64,000 nucleotides of DNA, from NCBI RefSeq assembly GCF_037971845.1, contig NZ_CP150227.1, forward strand, positions 4,526,001-4,590,000. The letters run 5' to 3'. The stretch is from Paenibacillus sp. FSL R5-0766 (GTDB lineage: Bacteria; Bacillota; Bacilli; Paenibacillales; Paenibacillaceae). A program made the translations under genes and the position numbers. The first letter of the stretch is position 1; the number at the start of each line of letters is the position of its first letter. Below the pieces are notes generated by a model, which did not search any database, was not told the origin of the DNA, and worked only from the letters and a program-made list of their open reading frames with translations. Of this stretch, positions 11,629 through 21,007 are shown in pieces.

Positions 11629-13460
11629 CCGGCTTCCTCCTGCTCATATAATGGAATGATGCATCGAATAACTGTGCCATACCCCGGTGCTGAACATATA
11701 AATATGCCATACCCGGCCCCGTATTGAATACGAATTCGATCTGCCACACTTCGTAATCCCAATCCCCTGCGTTCCGTTATGGACGATAATGATTCCGCCC
11801 CTTCCGCGAGCATATCTTCCGGCGGATCTTCTGCCATATACTCAAATCGTGCGAGCATTTCCTGGGGAATACCGATCCCATTATCCTCAACACATAACAC
11901 CAGATAATCCCGTTCTGCATATGCGCTTATCCGTAGTATACCTGGATAGGTGATCCCCTCAAACCCATGTTGAATGCTATTTTCCACCAGAGGCTGGAGG
12001 GTAAGTTTAAGCAGAATTGAGCTGTATAGATGGGGTGGAATGTCAATCTCATAGGTGAACAAATCACTGAACCTGTACTGTTGAATCTCCAGATAACTTT
12101 GCAAATGTCTGATTTCCTCACCCAGCGGAATCTCCTCCTGATCCTGAATGCTGATACGAAGCATATTGCCAAGTCTGGTCACCATCTCGCTTACTTTGCG
12201 GCCCTCCCCTCGCAGTGCTAACCCATTAATGGATTCCAATGTGTTAAACAGAAAATGAGGTTTGATCTGGGCCTGTAATACACGTAGTTCCGCTTGGGCC
12301 TTCTGCTCTTGCTCTGCCCGAACACGACGGAATAATCCCCCGATCCGATCCAATAGTTCATTGAACCCTTGCGCAAGCAGTTGCATTTCATCGAATCCTT
12401 TTCCTTCCACCCTCGCGTTAAAGTCACCATCATCCACACGACGCATAAACCGTACAAGTACAGCAATGTTACCCGTAATGCGATTCATGAAAAAAAGATT
12501 AAAGATCATTGCTGCGAGCAGGCATAACAGAATAATGATGACAGACCAACCGGCAAAGGCATTGGTTTCCGCAGATAAGGCTTCCCATGAAGTCACACTG
12601 ACGAGACTCCAGTTATAGTTCTTCAGATGATATTGCGAAAGGATGCTCTCCTTGCCGTCAAAGACCGTTCTGACACTGCTAAAACCGGGACCGTACCTTC
12701 CGGATTCAGCACCAAGGTTTTCCATGTTCTCACCGTTGTAAATCCCTGCAGGATCATAAACGATCAGTCCTTCTTCATTAATTAACAGGAATGATGTATC
12801 CTGTGCCGAATCGCTGATTTGCAGGTGACGGAAGATCCGGTCGATCTCTCCTTTTTTGATCTGAACAACAAGCACGCCGATATTTTGAAAATAACTGAGT
12901 TCTTTGACCAGTCTGATCTGGGTGAAGACAGGTTCTACCCCGGTTAATTCGGGATATTCCAGAGGTGCGAGCCATTTAGGCACGCCATTAAGTTGCTGAA
13001 TTTCGTTGAATAAGGGGTGCACTTTGAATTGCTGAAAAGGAAGGGCTTGAAAGTTCTCTTTGGTGAAAATGGAGACAATCTGGTTGTTCTCGGACGAACG
13101 CAAATCATATAAAAAGGCATAACTAATGAACGGATAATTATATAGAAGGGAACGGAAATTGCGCTGGCTGGCATTTAGGGATAACTGATTACCGGTCCCC
13201 AGATCCTGCTTGGTCGGATCTTTGGCGTTCAATGCCATTTGGAAAACCGATGTGGCTATCCCGTTGTCGGTCACATTGTTAATCTGCTGAAATACATTTT
13301 CGATATTGTAACTGATGGCCTGAAGCGCATATTCGGCCTGTTGATTGTATTTTTTCTCAATCGTATGTGATGTGACCAAAAACATGCCAATGCCCAGTGC
13401 ACACATCGGTACAATAATCAGCAGCAGAAATGCCAAGGCCAGCTTCATTCGCAAGTTCAT
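11625..13460 (-). CDS. YesM-type sensor histidine kinase
   Basis: Membrane sensor kinase of 611 residues. One transmembrane helix near 7-30, an extracellular Cache-like sensor to about 290, a second helix near 295-320, then HAMP (about 320-375). The kinase core has the LytS/YesM motif QIKPHFLFNTLESIN with the phospho-acceptor His, and an ATPase domain with LVENSIQHG and DNGIGI. GGGAGAACGGGAT precedes the start. It lies between the permease gene and the response-regulator gene, so it probably senses the transported saccharide or its binding protein outside the cell. Confidence 0.92.
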   Translation of the reverse strand: MNLRMKLALAFLLLIIVPMCALGIGMFLVTSHTIEKKYNQQAEYALQAISYNIENVFQQINNVTDNGIATSVFQMALNAKDPTKQDLGTGNQLSLNASQRNFRSLLYNYPFISYAFLYDLRSSENNQIVSIFTKENFQALPFQQFKVHPLFNEIQQLNGVPKWLAPLEYPELTGVEPVFTQIRLVKELSYFQNIGVLVVQIKKGEIDRIFRHLQISDSAQDTSFLLINEEGLIVYDPAGIYNGENMENLGAESGRYGPGFSSVRTVFDGKESILSQYHLKNYNWSLVSVTSWEALSAETNAFAGWSVIIILLCLLAAMIFNLFFMNRITGNIAVLVRFMRRVDDGDFNARVEGKGFDEMQLLAQGFNELLDRIGGLFRRVRAEQEQKAQAELRVLQAQIKPHFLFNTLESINGLALRGEGRKVSEMVTRLGNMLRISIQDQEEIPLGEEIRHLQSYLEIQQYRFSDLFTYEIDIPPHLYSSILLKLTLQPLVENSIQHGFEGITYPGILRISAYAERDYLVLCVEDNGIGIPQEMLARFEYMAEDPPEDMLAEGAESLSSITERRGLGLRSVADRIRIQYGAGYGIFICSAPGYGTVIRCIIPLYEQEEAG

Positions 13461-13492
13461 ATCCCGTTCTCCCTATTCACTGGTTCATGGTA

Positions 13493-14323
13493 TTAACCTT
13501 TGACACCACCCGCAGTTACTCCTTCAATAATTTTCTCCTGCAGTATGGCGTAGATCACAAGTACGGGTACAACACTGTATACAATACCTGCCGACATCTG
13601 GGCATAGTTCATCTGATATTGATCCCGAAACTGGACCATGCCCACTGGCAGCGTACGCAATTTATCGGTGGATAAGAAATAGTTGGCGAGTAAAAATTCG
13701 TTCCAGTTGCCGAGGAAATTAACGATAAAAACGGTAACAATAGCCGGAACCGTAAGAGGTATCACTATTTTAGCAAAGATACCCGGTGCCCTCAAGCCGT
13801 CCATGACCGCCGCTTCCTCAATTTCTCCAGGCAGAGAACGCATAAAAGCCGCCAGTATAATAATGGTAAACGGGATCGCATTGGCCACATAGGGCACGAT
13901 CAATGCCAGATGCGTATCCAATATGCCCATTTTGCGAACAAGCAGATAAATTGGCAGCATAAGTGCATTGTTTGGAATAAGCATACCCGCCAGAATCAGA
14001 CTGTACAGAAACAGGCTCCATCTACGATGTCTCATCCGGGTTACGGCAAAAGCAAACATGGCCCCGAGCACAATCGTACACGCCGATGATAAAACCGAAA
14101 TGTACAGGCTGTTCCAGAAATACGTGCCAATCTTGGCATTCACCCAAGCCTCCACGTAATTGTTAAACTCCCATGTTGTAGGTAAACCGAATGGATTCAG
14201 GGCGATTTCATTGTTATCCTGCTTAAATGAAGAAAAAATTACAAATAAAAAGGGAAACAAAATCGCGATCAAATACAACATTAACAACACATGAGGTATA
14301 CTACTTTTTATGCTTTTCGGCAT
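13493..14323 (-). CDS. Sugar ABC transporter permease, MalG type
   Basis: Inner-membrane permease, 276 residues with about six helices. The ABC-coupling EAA loop is EEAAVMDGLRAPGIFAKIVIP, and the end is TAGGVKG, typical of carbohydrate-family MalG/ LplC-like subunits. The ATG at 14323 overlaps the TGA of the upstream permease and has AGGTGG seven bases before it; a TTG one codon earlier is less likely. It pairs with the permease at 14323-15207. No ATPase gene is in the operon, as is usual for this family, which shares an MsmX-like ATPase encoded elsewhere. Confidence 0.92.
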   Translation of the reverse strand: MPKSIKSSIPHVLLMLYLIAILFPFLFVIFSSFKQDNNEIALNPFGLPTTWEFNNYVEAWVNAKIGTYFWNSLYISVLSSACTIVLGAMFAFAVTRMRHRRWSLFLYSLILAGMLIPNNALMLPIYLLVRKMGILDTHLALIVPYVANAIPFTIIILAAFMRSLPGEIEEAAVMDGLRAPGIFAKIVIPLTVPAIVTVFIVNFLGNWNEFLLANYFLSTDKLRTLPVGMVQFRDQYQMNYAQMSAGIVYSVVPVLVIYAILQEKIIEGVTAGGVKG

Positions 14324-15207
14324 CAATATTCCACCTTCTCGCTCCGCCTCGCCACCAGCAGTTGATACACCGCAGTGAGCACAAGCGTCAGAGCAAAGAT
14401 CAGCACTGCAATGGTATTGCCATAGCCATATTTGAAGTTGGTAATCGCATATTTGATCATGTATGTCGCCAGAACCTCGGTGGACCCGGCGGGCCCACCT
14501 TTGGTCATGACAATCACGATGTCGGCTGCTTTCATGGCACCTGCGATGGACAACATGATCACCACTGAAATGATCGGCCGGATCAGCGGCAACGTAATTC
14601 GCATTGCACGTTGTACCGCCGTTGCCCCATCGATTGCGGCCGCTTCATCCAGATCACGGGGAATCGCCAGTATGGCCGCCAGCACCATGACAATGTAAAA
14701 TCCACTCCACTGCCAGGCATTGGTCACCAAGATGGACAACATGGCAAATCGGTTATCCGATAACCAGTAGATTGGATCGATACCCAGCACATGAAGCATT
14801 TTGTTTAATAGACCGATATTGGGTTCATAGATGAATCCCCATAAAATACCGATAACGGCTGTCGACATGATGGATGGTAAAAAAACAGCTGTTTTATACA
14901 GGCCCTTTAGCCTTTTCACATTGGCAATCAGAAGTGAAAACAGGACGATCAGGGGTACCTGAATCAGTACCGAAAATCCGATGAAAAAGCCGTTATTCCT
15001 TGTGGAAATCCAAAAACGTTCATCTGTCAGTGCCTTCACATAATTGGATAAACCCACAAAACGTGGCTCAGCCGATACCCCATTCCAACTCGTCAGACTG
15101 TAATACAGGGAGCTACCAATAGGGTATAGAAAGAACATCACAAACAGAATTAGGGCTGGCATTACAAACAGCGTATAGATTAACGGGCTGCGGAGTGAAG
15201 TATTCAT
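14323..15207 (-). CDS. Sugar ABC transporter permease, MalF type
   Basis: First permease of the transporter, 294 residues, about six helices. The first helix lies at LFVMPALILFVMFFLYPIG, and the coupling loop is LDEAAAIDGATAVQRAMRITLP. It starts with GAAGGAGG seven bases upstream and ends in a one-base overlap with the second permease, which indicates equal expression of both. Neighbouring nagZ suggests GlcNAc-containing di- or oligosaccharides as substrate; this is inference from context. Confidence 0.92.
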   Translation of the reverse strand: MNTSLRSPLIYTLFVMPALILFVMFFLYPIGSSLYYSLTSWNGVSAEPRFVGLSNYVKALTDERFWISTRNNGFFIGFSVLIQVPLIVLFSLLIANVKRLKGLYKTAVFLPSIMSTAVIGILWGFIYEPNIGLLNKMLHVLGIDPIYWLSDNRFAMLSILVTNAWQWSGFYIVMVLAAILAIPRDLDEAAAIDGATAVQRAMRITLPLIRPIISVVIMLSIAGAMKAADIVIVMTKGGPAGSTEVLATYMIKYAITNFKYGYGNTIAVLIFALTLVLTAVYQLLVARRSEKVEY

Positions 15208-15258
15208 GGTCAGCCTCCTTCAGTCACTTCAACGATCGCAGTTTCAACTTGGATTGAT

Positions 15259-16626
15259 TTATTCTACGGAAGCGTTTGCTTCCTCCTGCACCTTTTGCAG
15301 CTCTTCTGCCATTTTCTCTGGCGTCGTCTGCCCACCAATCAACTTCTGGATTTGCAGATTGCTGATCTCTGTCGTCACATCGGCCTGAACGAGTGCATCA
15401 AATGCCGGGAACGACGTCTTGGACGCATTAAGCACAGCCACAATTTCTTTCATCAGATCATCGGTAATGCTGTCGGTCAGCACTTTCTCGTCCAGCTTCA
15501 TCGCAGGCAACACACCGTCTTCCACAAGACCACGGACCTGCATATCTTCATTGTAGAAATTTTTGATAAAAGCTTTCACTGCTTCCAGCTTCTGCGGGTC
15601 ATCCGCCACTGCTGCCGAGAATCCGTATCCATTGTTCACATCCCGCATCAAAGACGTCTGATCACCTGCTCCGTTCTCTACCGGAGGCATATTGAAGAAT
15701 CCAACCTTGCCAATGAGCGATTCACCACTCTGGCCTTCTTTGAATACAGATGATTTCCACGTTCCGTCATACATCAACACCGCTTCTCCGCTCGTAAATT
15801 GCGTGGTATATTCGGCATACTCGAAGCCCAGCTCACCTTTTTTGAAATAACCCTTATCCACCCATTCCTTATGTTTGGCAAAACCTTGCACAACACCCGG
15901 ATCGGTCCACTTCGCTTCACCTGTTGCAAACTTTGCGGTAATCTCCGGTCCGGCATACCGGGACCACAGGTGGTTGGTTAACATAAGAGGTACCCAGCCC
16001 GCCTTGGATGCGGAAGCAAGCGGCACTTTGCCATCAGCCTTAATCTCGGCCAGTATATTGTCCAGTTCAGCCATGGTGGTTGGGGCTTTCCATCCTTTTT
16101 GTTCAAAGTACTCTTTATTATAGAAAAAACCTTCGCCCGAACCGCCAATCGGCAGTCCATATACTTTGCCTTCATACGTAAACGGTTCAAGGGATGTAAA
16201 CTGGTCCTGAATGCCCAGCTCTTGCAGGATTGGGGTCAGATCAAGCAGCATACCTTCCTTGGCATAAACTTTGGAATCCGGGCTACCGAACAGTTCAAAT
16301 ATATCCGGCGGGTTACCTGCCGCCATCTCTCCGCGAAGCTTTTCCTTACGATTCACATCGGATTCGACGCCATCCAGCGTAAAGGTCAGATTGGGTACCT
16401 CTCCCTCCACTTTGTCCACAACATCCTGCAGAATGGCCAGTCTTTTCTGTTTGTCGGCTCCCACCTGCGTGTGGCGGAGAAGCATCTCAACCGGTTCCTT
16501 ACTTGTTTCCTCCACAGGTGTATTGCCTGCGCCTTGCTGCGGCTCGTTACTTGAGCTTGCACATCCCGCCAAAGTCCATGAAGTGATAAGCAATAATGAA
16601 AGCAGTAATGTCATTCTTTTTTTCAT
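15259..16626 (-). CDS. Sugar-binding lipoprotein of the ABC transporter
   Basis: Extracellular solute-binding protein, family 1 (COG1653), 455 residues. Lipoprotein signal MKKRMTLLLSLLL with lipobox LAGC, followed by a Ser/Asn-rich linker and the family pattern (EGEVPNLTF, NPPDIFELFG, VYGLPIGGSGEGFFYNKEYF, SGEAVLMYDGTW, YGFSAAVADDPQKLEAVKAF). The frame extends to a TTG at 16644, but that TTG is part of the Shine-Dalgarno sequence TTGAGGAGGG; the ATG at 16626 lies eight bases after it. It is the first gene of the operon ending with nagZ. The ligand cannot be told from sequence. Confidence 0.92.
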   Translation of the reverse strand: MKKRMTLLLSLLLITSWTLAGCASSSNEPQQGAGNTPVEETSKEPVEMLLRHTQVGADKQKRLAILQDVVDKVEGEVPNLTFTLDGVESDVNRKEKLRGEMAAGNPPDIFELFGSPDSKVYAKEGMLLDLTPILQELGIQDQFTSLEPFTYEGKVYGLPIGGSGEGFFYNKEYFEQKGWKAPTTMAELDNILAEIKADGKVPLASASKAGWVPLMLTNHLWSRYAGPEITAKFATGEAKWTDPGVVQGFAKHKEWVDKGYFKKGELGFEYAEYTTQFTSGEAVLMYDGTWKSSVFKEGQSGESLIGKVGFFNMPPVENGAGDQTSLMRDVNNGYGFSAAVADDPQKLEAVKAFIKNFYNEDMQVRGLVEDGVLPAMKLDEKVLTDSITDDLMKEIVAVLNASKTSFPAFDALVQADVTTEISNLQIQKLIGGQTTPEKMAEELQKVQEEANASVE

Positions 16627-16744
16627 CTGGTTGACCCTCCTCAAGATATTGAGCTTTTGCCTTTACACTCTGATTATAAAAAGCCGGAGCTTACATCGTA
16701 AGGATGACAATTCATCAATGGAGGGATAAAATCCTTCACTGGAC

Positions 16745-16782
16745 AAAAACAGCCCCTGCGAAACATGTTCGCAAGGACTGCT
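16745..16782 (-). terminator. Terminator of pflB-pflA
   Basis: AGCAGTCCTTGCGAA/TTTCGCAGGGGCTG stem followed by a T-run on the minus strand, 30-70 bp past the pflA stop. Confidence 0.85.
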
Positions 16783-16814
16783 TGGTTGATTGTTTTTACT
16801 ATATAAAGGTTAGA

Positions 16815-17567
16815 TCACTTACCTGAACAAGCCACGCCCGCTGTTTCCTGGCGACCTTGTTCGATCAGGCGATACGCCCGCTCCACTTCTTCTTCACTTG
16901 GTGAAGGAACTCCATCCAGTGGATATACTTTACCGAGCGCCTCCCATTTGTAGATCCCCATCTGATGGTATGGAAGAATTTCGAATTTCTCAACGCCGTT
17001 TAATGTTCCAATAAACCGTCCGAGGTTAAGCAAATCCTCTTCCTCGTTATGAATGCCAGGCACATACACGTGCCGAATCCACATTTTCCGACCTTGCTCC
17101 GATAACCACTTGGCCGTTTTCAACGTTCTCTCGTTGGATTTGCCTGTCAACTTGATATGTTTCTCGTCATCAATATGTTTGAGGTCCAGAAGAACCAGGT
17201 CTGTGTGATCCAGGAGATCGTGAATCCGTTCCGGTTCGTTAAACCCGTTGCTATCCAGTGTCGTATGCAATCCCCAGCGCCGCTTCACTTCCTTGAAGAT
17301 TTCGGCTACAAAGTGGGCCTGTAACGTTGGTTCTCCGCCAGATATCGTGAGTCCGCCTCCAGAGCTGCGGTAGTAGGATAGATAAGGCTCAATTTCAGCC
17401 AATACCTCCTCTAGCGTCATTTCTTTTCCACCATCCAGCGCCCATGTATCAGGGTTGTGGCAATACTGACATTTGAGTAGACATCCTTGCATAAAAAGCA
17501 CAAAGCGGATGCCTGGGCCGTCAACCGTCCCGAAAGTTTCGAGTGAATGAATATGTCCGTTAACCAT
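16815..17567 (-). CDS. pflA: Pyruvate formate-lyase activating enzyme
   Basis: Radical-SAM enzyme that makes the glycyl radical on PflB under anaerobic conditions. The CxxxCxxC cluster motif is CLLKCQYCHNP near residues 28-35, preceded by TFGTVDGPGIRFV. The SAM-binding GGE motif is ISGGEPTLQ. The length of 250 residues is normal. The open frame reaches 17594, but the ATG at 17567 has AAGGAAGAGG upstream and gives the usual N-terminus MVNGHIHS. It follows pflB by about 90 bp with no terminator between, so both share the Fnr-controlled promoter. Confidence 0.95.
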   Translation of the reverse strand: MVNGHIHSLETFGTVDGPGIRFVLFMQGCLLKCQYCHNPDTWALDGGKEMTLEEVLAEIEPYLSYYRSSGGGLTISGGEPTLQAHFVAEIFKEVKRRWGLHTTLDSNGFNEPERIHDLLDHTDLVLLDLKHIDDEKHIKLTGKSNERTLKTAKWLSEQGRKMWIRHVYVPGIHNEEEDLLNLGRFIGTLNGVEKFEILPYHQMGIYKWEALGKVYPLDGVPSPSEEEVERAYRLIEQGRQETAGVACSGK

Positions 17568-17656
17568 GCTGCCTCTTCCTTTCTGTATCCGCATCCGCTG
17601 TGCGTTTAATATGATTTGGAATGCCTTGCTCTAGCGGTCTTCTACTTGCAAATTAC

Positions 17657-19915
17657 TTACATCGAGCCATGGAACGTACGGTTGATGACATCCAACTGTT
17701 GTTCACGAGTCAGTTTAATGAAGTTAACCGCATATCCGGATACCCGTACAGTCAGTTGCGGATAGTTTTCCGGGTGATCCATCGCATCAATCAATTGCTG
17801 ACGATCAAATACGTTAACGTTCAGGTGATGAGCGTTTTGACCGAAGTAACCATCCATCATCGCAGTCAGATTGGATTTACGTGTAGTCTCCTCTTTACCC
17901 AATGCTTTTGGCACGATGGAGAAGGTATTGGAAATACCATCAAGACTGTGTTCATAAGGCAATTTGGCTACAGAGCCAAGGGATGCCAGTGCACCTTTTT
18001 TGTCACGACCATGCATTGGGTTTGCGCCTGGAGCAAATGGTTCACCTGCTTTACGACCATCCGGTGTAGTCCCTGTTTTCTTACCGTATACCACGTTGGA
18101 AGTGATCGTCAGAACGGATTGTGTTGGCACTGCGTTACGGTAAGCTTTGTGCTTGCGAATCATGCCCATGAAGTTCTCGACCAGTTCAACAGCAATGCTG
18201 TCTACGCTGTCTTCATTGTTACCGTAACAAGGGAAGTCTCCTTCGATTTCGAAATCAACAGCGATGCCTTGTTCGTTACGAATTGGTTTTACTTTGGCAT
18301 ATTTGATTGCACTCAGTGAATCTGCTGTAACCGACAGACCAGCGATACCACAAGCCATCGTACGTACAATGTCACGGTCATGCAATGCCATCTCGATACG
18401 TTCATAGCTGTATTTATCGTGCATGTAGTGAATGACGTTGAGGGTGTTCATGTACAGCTTCGCCAACCACTCCATCATTGGTTTGAAACGTTTCATAACC
18501 TCATTGTAATCCAACACTTCGCTTGTAATGGCAGGATACTCAGGTCCGACCTGTGCCCCGGATTTCTCATCACGACCACCGTTGATCGCATACAGGAGAG
18601 CTTTCGCCAGGTTGGCACGAGCGCCGAAGAATTGCATTTGTTTCCCGATCTTCATAGCCGACACACAGCATGCAATACCGTAATCGTCACCGTAGATCGG
18701 ACGCATCAGATCATCATTTTCATACTGGATTGAGCTGGTTTCGATGGATACTTTACTGCAATAATCTTTGAAAGCTTCTGGAAGTTTCGTGGACCAGAGA
18801 ACAGTCAAGTTCGGTTCTGGTGCAGGACCCAGGTTGTACAGTGTATGCAGGAAACGGAAGCTGTTTTTGGTTACGCGTGTTTCGCCATTCACAGACATAC
18901 CACCGATGGACTCCGTCACCCATGTTGGATCTCCACTGAACAGTTCGTTGTAATCCGGTGTACGCAGGAATTTGACAATCCGCAGTTTCATTACGAAATG
19001 GTCAACCAATTCCTGAGCCTGTTCTTCGGACAGAATGCCTTCTTGCAGGTCACGTTCAATGTAGATATCCAGGAAAGAAGATACACGTCCGAGTGACATC
19101 GCAGCACCGTTTTGTTCTTTGATCGCAGCGAGATAACCGAAGTACAACCATTGGAACGCTTCTTTTGCTGTTGTCGCTGGCAAGGAAATATCGAACCCGT
19201 GCATATCGCCCAATTGTTTCAATTCTTGCAATGCACGAATCTGTTCAGACAATTCTTCCCGCAGACGAATGACATCTTCATCAATAACATCAACTTCGAG
19301 TGCATTCAGTTCGCCTTTTTTGTTACGAATCAGGAAGTCTACCCCGTACAAAGCTACACGACGATAGTCACCGATGATCCGGCCACGGCCGTAAGCATCT
19401 GGCAGACCTGTAATAATCCCTGCTTTACGCGCTGCACGCATGTCGGAAGTATAAGCATCGAATACACCTTGGTTATGTGTTTTGCGAATGTTTGTAAATA
19501 TATCAATGACGCCCTGTGGCATTTCAAAGCCATATGCCTCACATGCGTCAATCATCATGCGGATTCCGCCTGTTGGTTGAATGGAACGTTTGAACGGAGC
19601 ATCGGTCTGAACGCCGACAATCTGCTCTTTGGATTGATCCAGATAACCCGGTTGGTGAGAAATAATAGTACCTGGTGTGTTCACGTCAACGTCAAGGACA
19701 CCGCCGTTATCCCGTTCTTTTTTGGTCAGATCAGATACGATATCCCACAATTCTTTGGTATTCTGGGTTGCACCTGCGAGAAATGCTTCGTCGCCGTAAT
19801 ACGGAGACAAGTTGTGTGCCAGAAAATCATTCACATCTACGGATTTGGTCCATGTTCCTTTGGTAAAGTTTCTCCAGCCTGTTTGTTGTTTGACATCTTT
19901 TTCAATCACCGACAT
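17657..19915 (-). CDS. pflB: Formate C-acetyltransferase (pyruvate formate-lyase)
   Basis: Converts pyruvate and CoA to acetyl-CoA and formate in mixed-acid fermentation. The catalytic cysteine pair is present in [10 protein letters not shown], and the radical glycine lies near the C-terminus in RVSGYAVNF. At 752 residues it is full length. The frame opens at 19975, but the ATG at 19915 has GGAGGG six bases upstream and gives MSVIEKDV. Two perfect Fnr boxes lie upstream and pflA follows, so it should be induced when oxygen is gone. Confidence 0.97.
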   Translation of the reverse strand: MSVIEKDVKQQTGWRNFTKGTWTKSVDVNDFLAHNLSPYYGDEAFLAGATQNTKELWDIVSDLTKKERDNGGVLDVDVNTPGTIISHQPGYLDQSKEQIVGVQTDAPFKRSIQPTGGIRMMIDACEAYGFEMPQGVIDIFTNIRKTHNQGVFDAYTSDMRAARKAGIITGLPDAYGRGRIIGDYRRVALYGVDFLIRNKKGELNALEVDVIDEDVIRLREELSEQIRALQELKQLGDMHGFDISLPATTAKEAFQWLYFGYLAAIKEQNGAAMSLGRVSSFLDIYIERDLQEGILSEEQAQELVDHFVMKLRIVKFLRTPDYNELFSGDPTWVTESIGGMSVNGETRVTKNSFRFLHTLYNLGPAPEPNLTVLWSTKLPEAFKDYCSKVSIETSSIQYENDDLMRPIYGDDYGIACCVSAMKIGKQMQFFGARANLAKALLYAINGGRDEKSGAQVGPEYPAITSEVLDYNEVMKRFKPMMEWLAKLYMNTLNVIHYMHDKYSYERIEMALHDRDIVRTMACGIAGLSVTADSLSAIKYAKVKPIRNEQGIAVDFEIEGDFPCYGNNEDSVDSIAVELVENFMGMIRKHKAYRNAVPTQSVLTITSNVVYGKKTGTTPDGRKAGEPFAPGANPMHGRDKKGALASLGSVAKLPYEHSLDGISNTFSIVPKALGKEETTRKSNLTAMMDGYFGQNAHHLNVNVFDRQQLIDAMDHPENYPQLTVRVSGYAVNFIKLTREQQLDVINRTFHGSM

Positions 19916-19998
19916 CTTAATCCCTCCACTAATTTGGATTTCTGGACACATAACATCTTGCTTCATTCGTAGCATTGTGTGCCCAGAGCCGCGATTAA

Positions 19999-20014
19999 TG
20001 TGAATTGTTTCACA
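19999..20014. promoter_or_regulatory. Fnr box, proximal, upstream of pflB
   Basis: TGTGAATTGTTTCACA is a perfect TGTGA-N6-TCACA palindrome. It starts 84 bp upstream of the pflB ATG. Confidence 0.85.
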
Positions 20015-20108
20015 TAAACCGGAACATGTTCTCTCTACTTGGGAACCGGAACCGCGGGATGAATGTTTTTCTTACATTTTCAGTATACGACTTGGGGCTT
20101 TCATCATC

Positions 20109-20124
20109 TGTGATTTTTGTCACA
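20109..20124. promoter_or_regulatory. Fnr box, distal, upstream of pflB
   Basis: TGTGATTTTTGTCACA is a second perfect TGTGA-N6-TCACA site, 110 bp from the proximal one. Confidence 0.8.
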
Positions 20125-20164
20125 AAGCCAGTGAACTAACTCACTCCACCTGCGCTGTGTCCCA

Positions 20165-20340
20165 TTGAACCCGGTAAATTCACACTTAGCCACTGCGCGG
20201 GCAGAACAACTTCCGATCGCTGTTATCCCCGGATTTTTTCAATTTTATTTTTCAAAGGGGAAAATCCGGGGATAAAGGCGAACGCTCCGCTTCTTCAGTT
20301 TTTTCTGCCCTCTCCGTTATTGTGTGAACATCTGGTTCAA
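20165..20340. repeat. Palindromic intergenic element, copy 1
   Basis: Copy of a dispersed family also found at 27296, 37885 and 39822. The centre is TTATCCCCGGATTTT (20223-20237) facing AAAATCCGGGGATAA (20261-20275), a perfect 15-bp stem. Outer ends TTGAACC and GGTTCAA are inverted, as are TTCACAC and GTGTGAA. GGGCAGAA and TTCTGCCC also face each other. It is noncoding and would fold as one long hairpin. Its right end merges into the tandem array. Confidence 0.75.
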
Positions 20341-20925
20341 ACGGCCACATCACGAATTCCGTGCCACCTCTTTAGAACATTTTGCTCCTCCATGCTCGGA
20401 GCAAATCAAATCCTAGAATAAATCCTGAAAAACAGACGCTTCGCTCTTCTGTTTTTCTGCCCACTCCGTTATTGTGTGAACATCTGGCTCAAACAGCCAC
20501 GTCACGGATTCCGTGTAACCTCTTTAGAGCCCTTTTGCTCCTCTATGCTCGGAGCAAACCAAATCTTAAAATATATCCTGAAAAACAGATGCTCGCTCTT
20601 CTGTTTTTCTGCCCTTTTCTTTATTGTCGAACATCTGGCTCAAACGGCCACATCACGGATTCCGTGTAACCTCTTTAGAGCCCTTTTGCTCCTCTATGCC
20701 CGGAGCAAACCAAATCTTAAAATATATCCTGAAAAACAGATGCTCGCTCTTCTGTTTTTCTGCCCACTCCGTTATTGTGTGAACATCTGGCTCAAACAGC
20801 CACGTCACGGATTCCGTGTAACCTCTTTAGAGCCCTTTTGCTCCTCTATGCTCGGAGCAAACCAAATCTTAAAATAAACCTTGAAAAACAGGTGCTTCAC
20901 TCTTCTGTTTTTCTGCCCTCTCATT
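20314..20925. repeat. Tandem array of four 152-bp units
   Basis: Four head-to-tail units with ACATCTGG at 20328, 20480, 20631 and 20783, giving periods of 152, 151 and 152. Units 2 and 4 are nearly identical; unit 1 is the most diverged. Each holds several small palindromes: CACGGATTCCGTG, TTTGCTCC/GGAGCAAA and GAAAAACAGA/TCTGTTTTTC. Each unit begins with the right end of palindromic element copy 1. Open frames across the array are repeat artefacts. It lies between the adhE 3' end and the pflB promoter. Confidence 0.9.
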
Positions 20926-20937
20926 ATGTGTGAAAGA

Positions 20938-20982
20938 CGGCAATCGGGGCTCCCCTCTTGGGGAACCCTGATCTTCTTGCCG
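20938..20982 (-). terminator. Hairpin downstream of adhE
   Basis: Long stem CGGCAA...TTGCCG with inner TCCCC/GGGGA pairing, 25-70 bp after the adhE stop. The T-run is weak, so it may act as a 3' end stabiliser as much as a terminator. Confidence 0.6.
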
Positions 20983-21007
20983 TAAGGCACGCTTCGTTCT
21001 AAATTTG

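Noticed and set aside
16627..16644. TTG start for the sugar-binding lipoprotein
   Set aside because: The TTG is inside the Shine-Dalgarno sequence TTGAGGAGGG that serves the ATG at 16626.
19112..19972. 286-codon plus-strand frame opposite pflB
   Set aside because: Antisense shadow of the conserved pyruvate formate-lyase.
20314..20925. CRISPR-like repeat array
   Set aside because: The 152-bp units are contiguous, without spacers, and no cas gene is near.
20382..20990. Open frames of 60-133 codons across the tandem array
   Set aside because: They result from the repeat period and have no ribosome sites; the deduced proteins repeat with the DNA.
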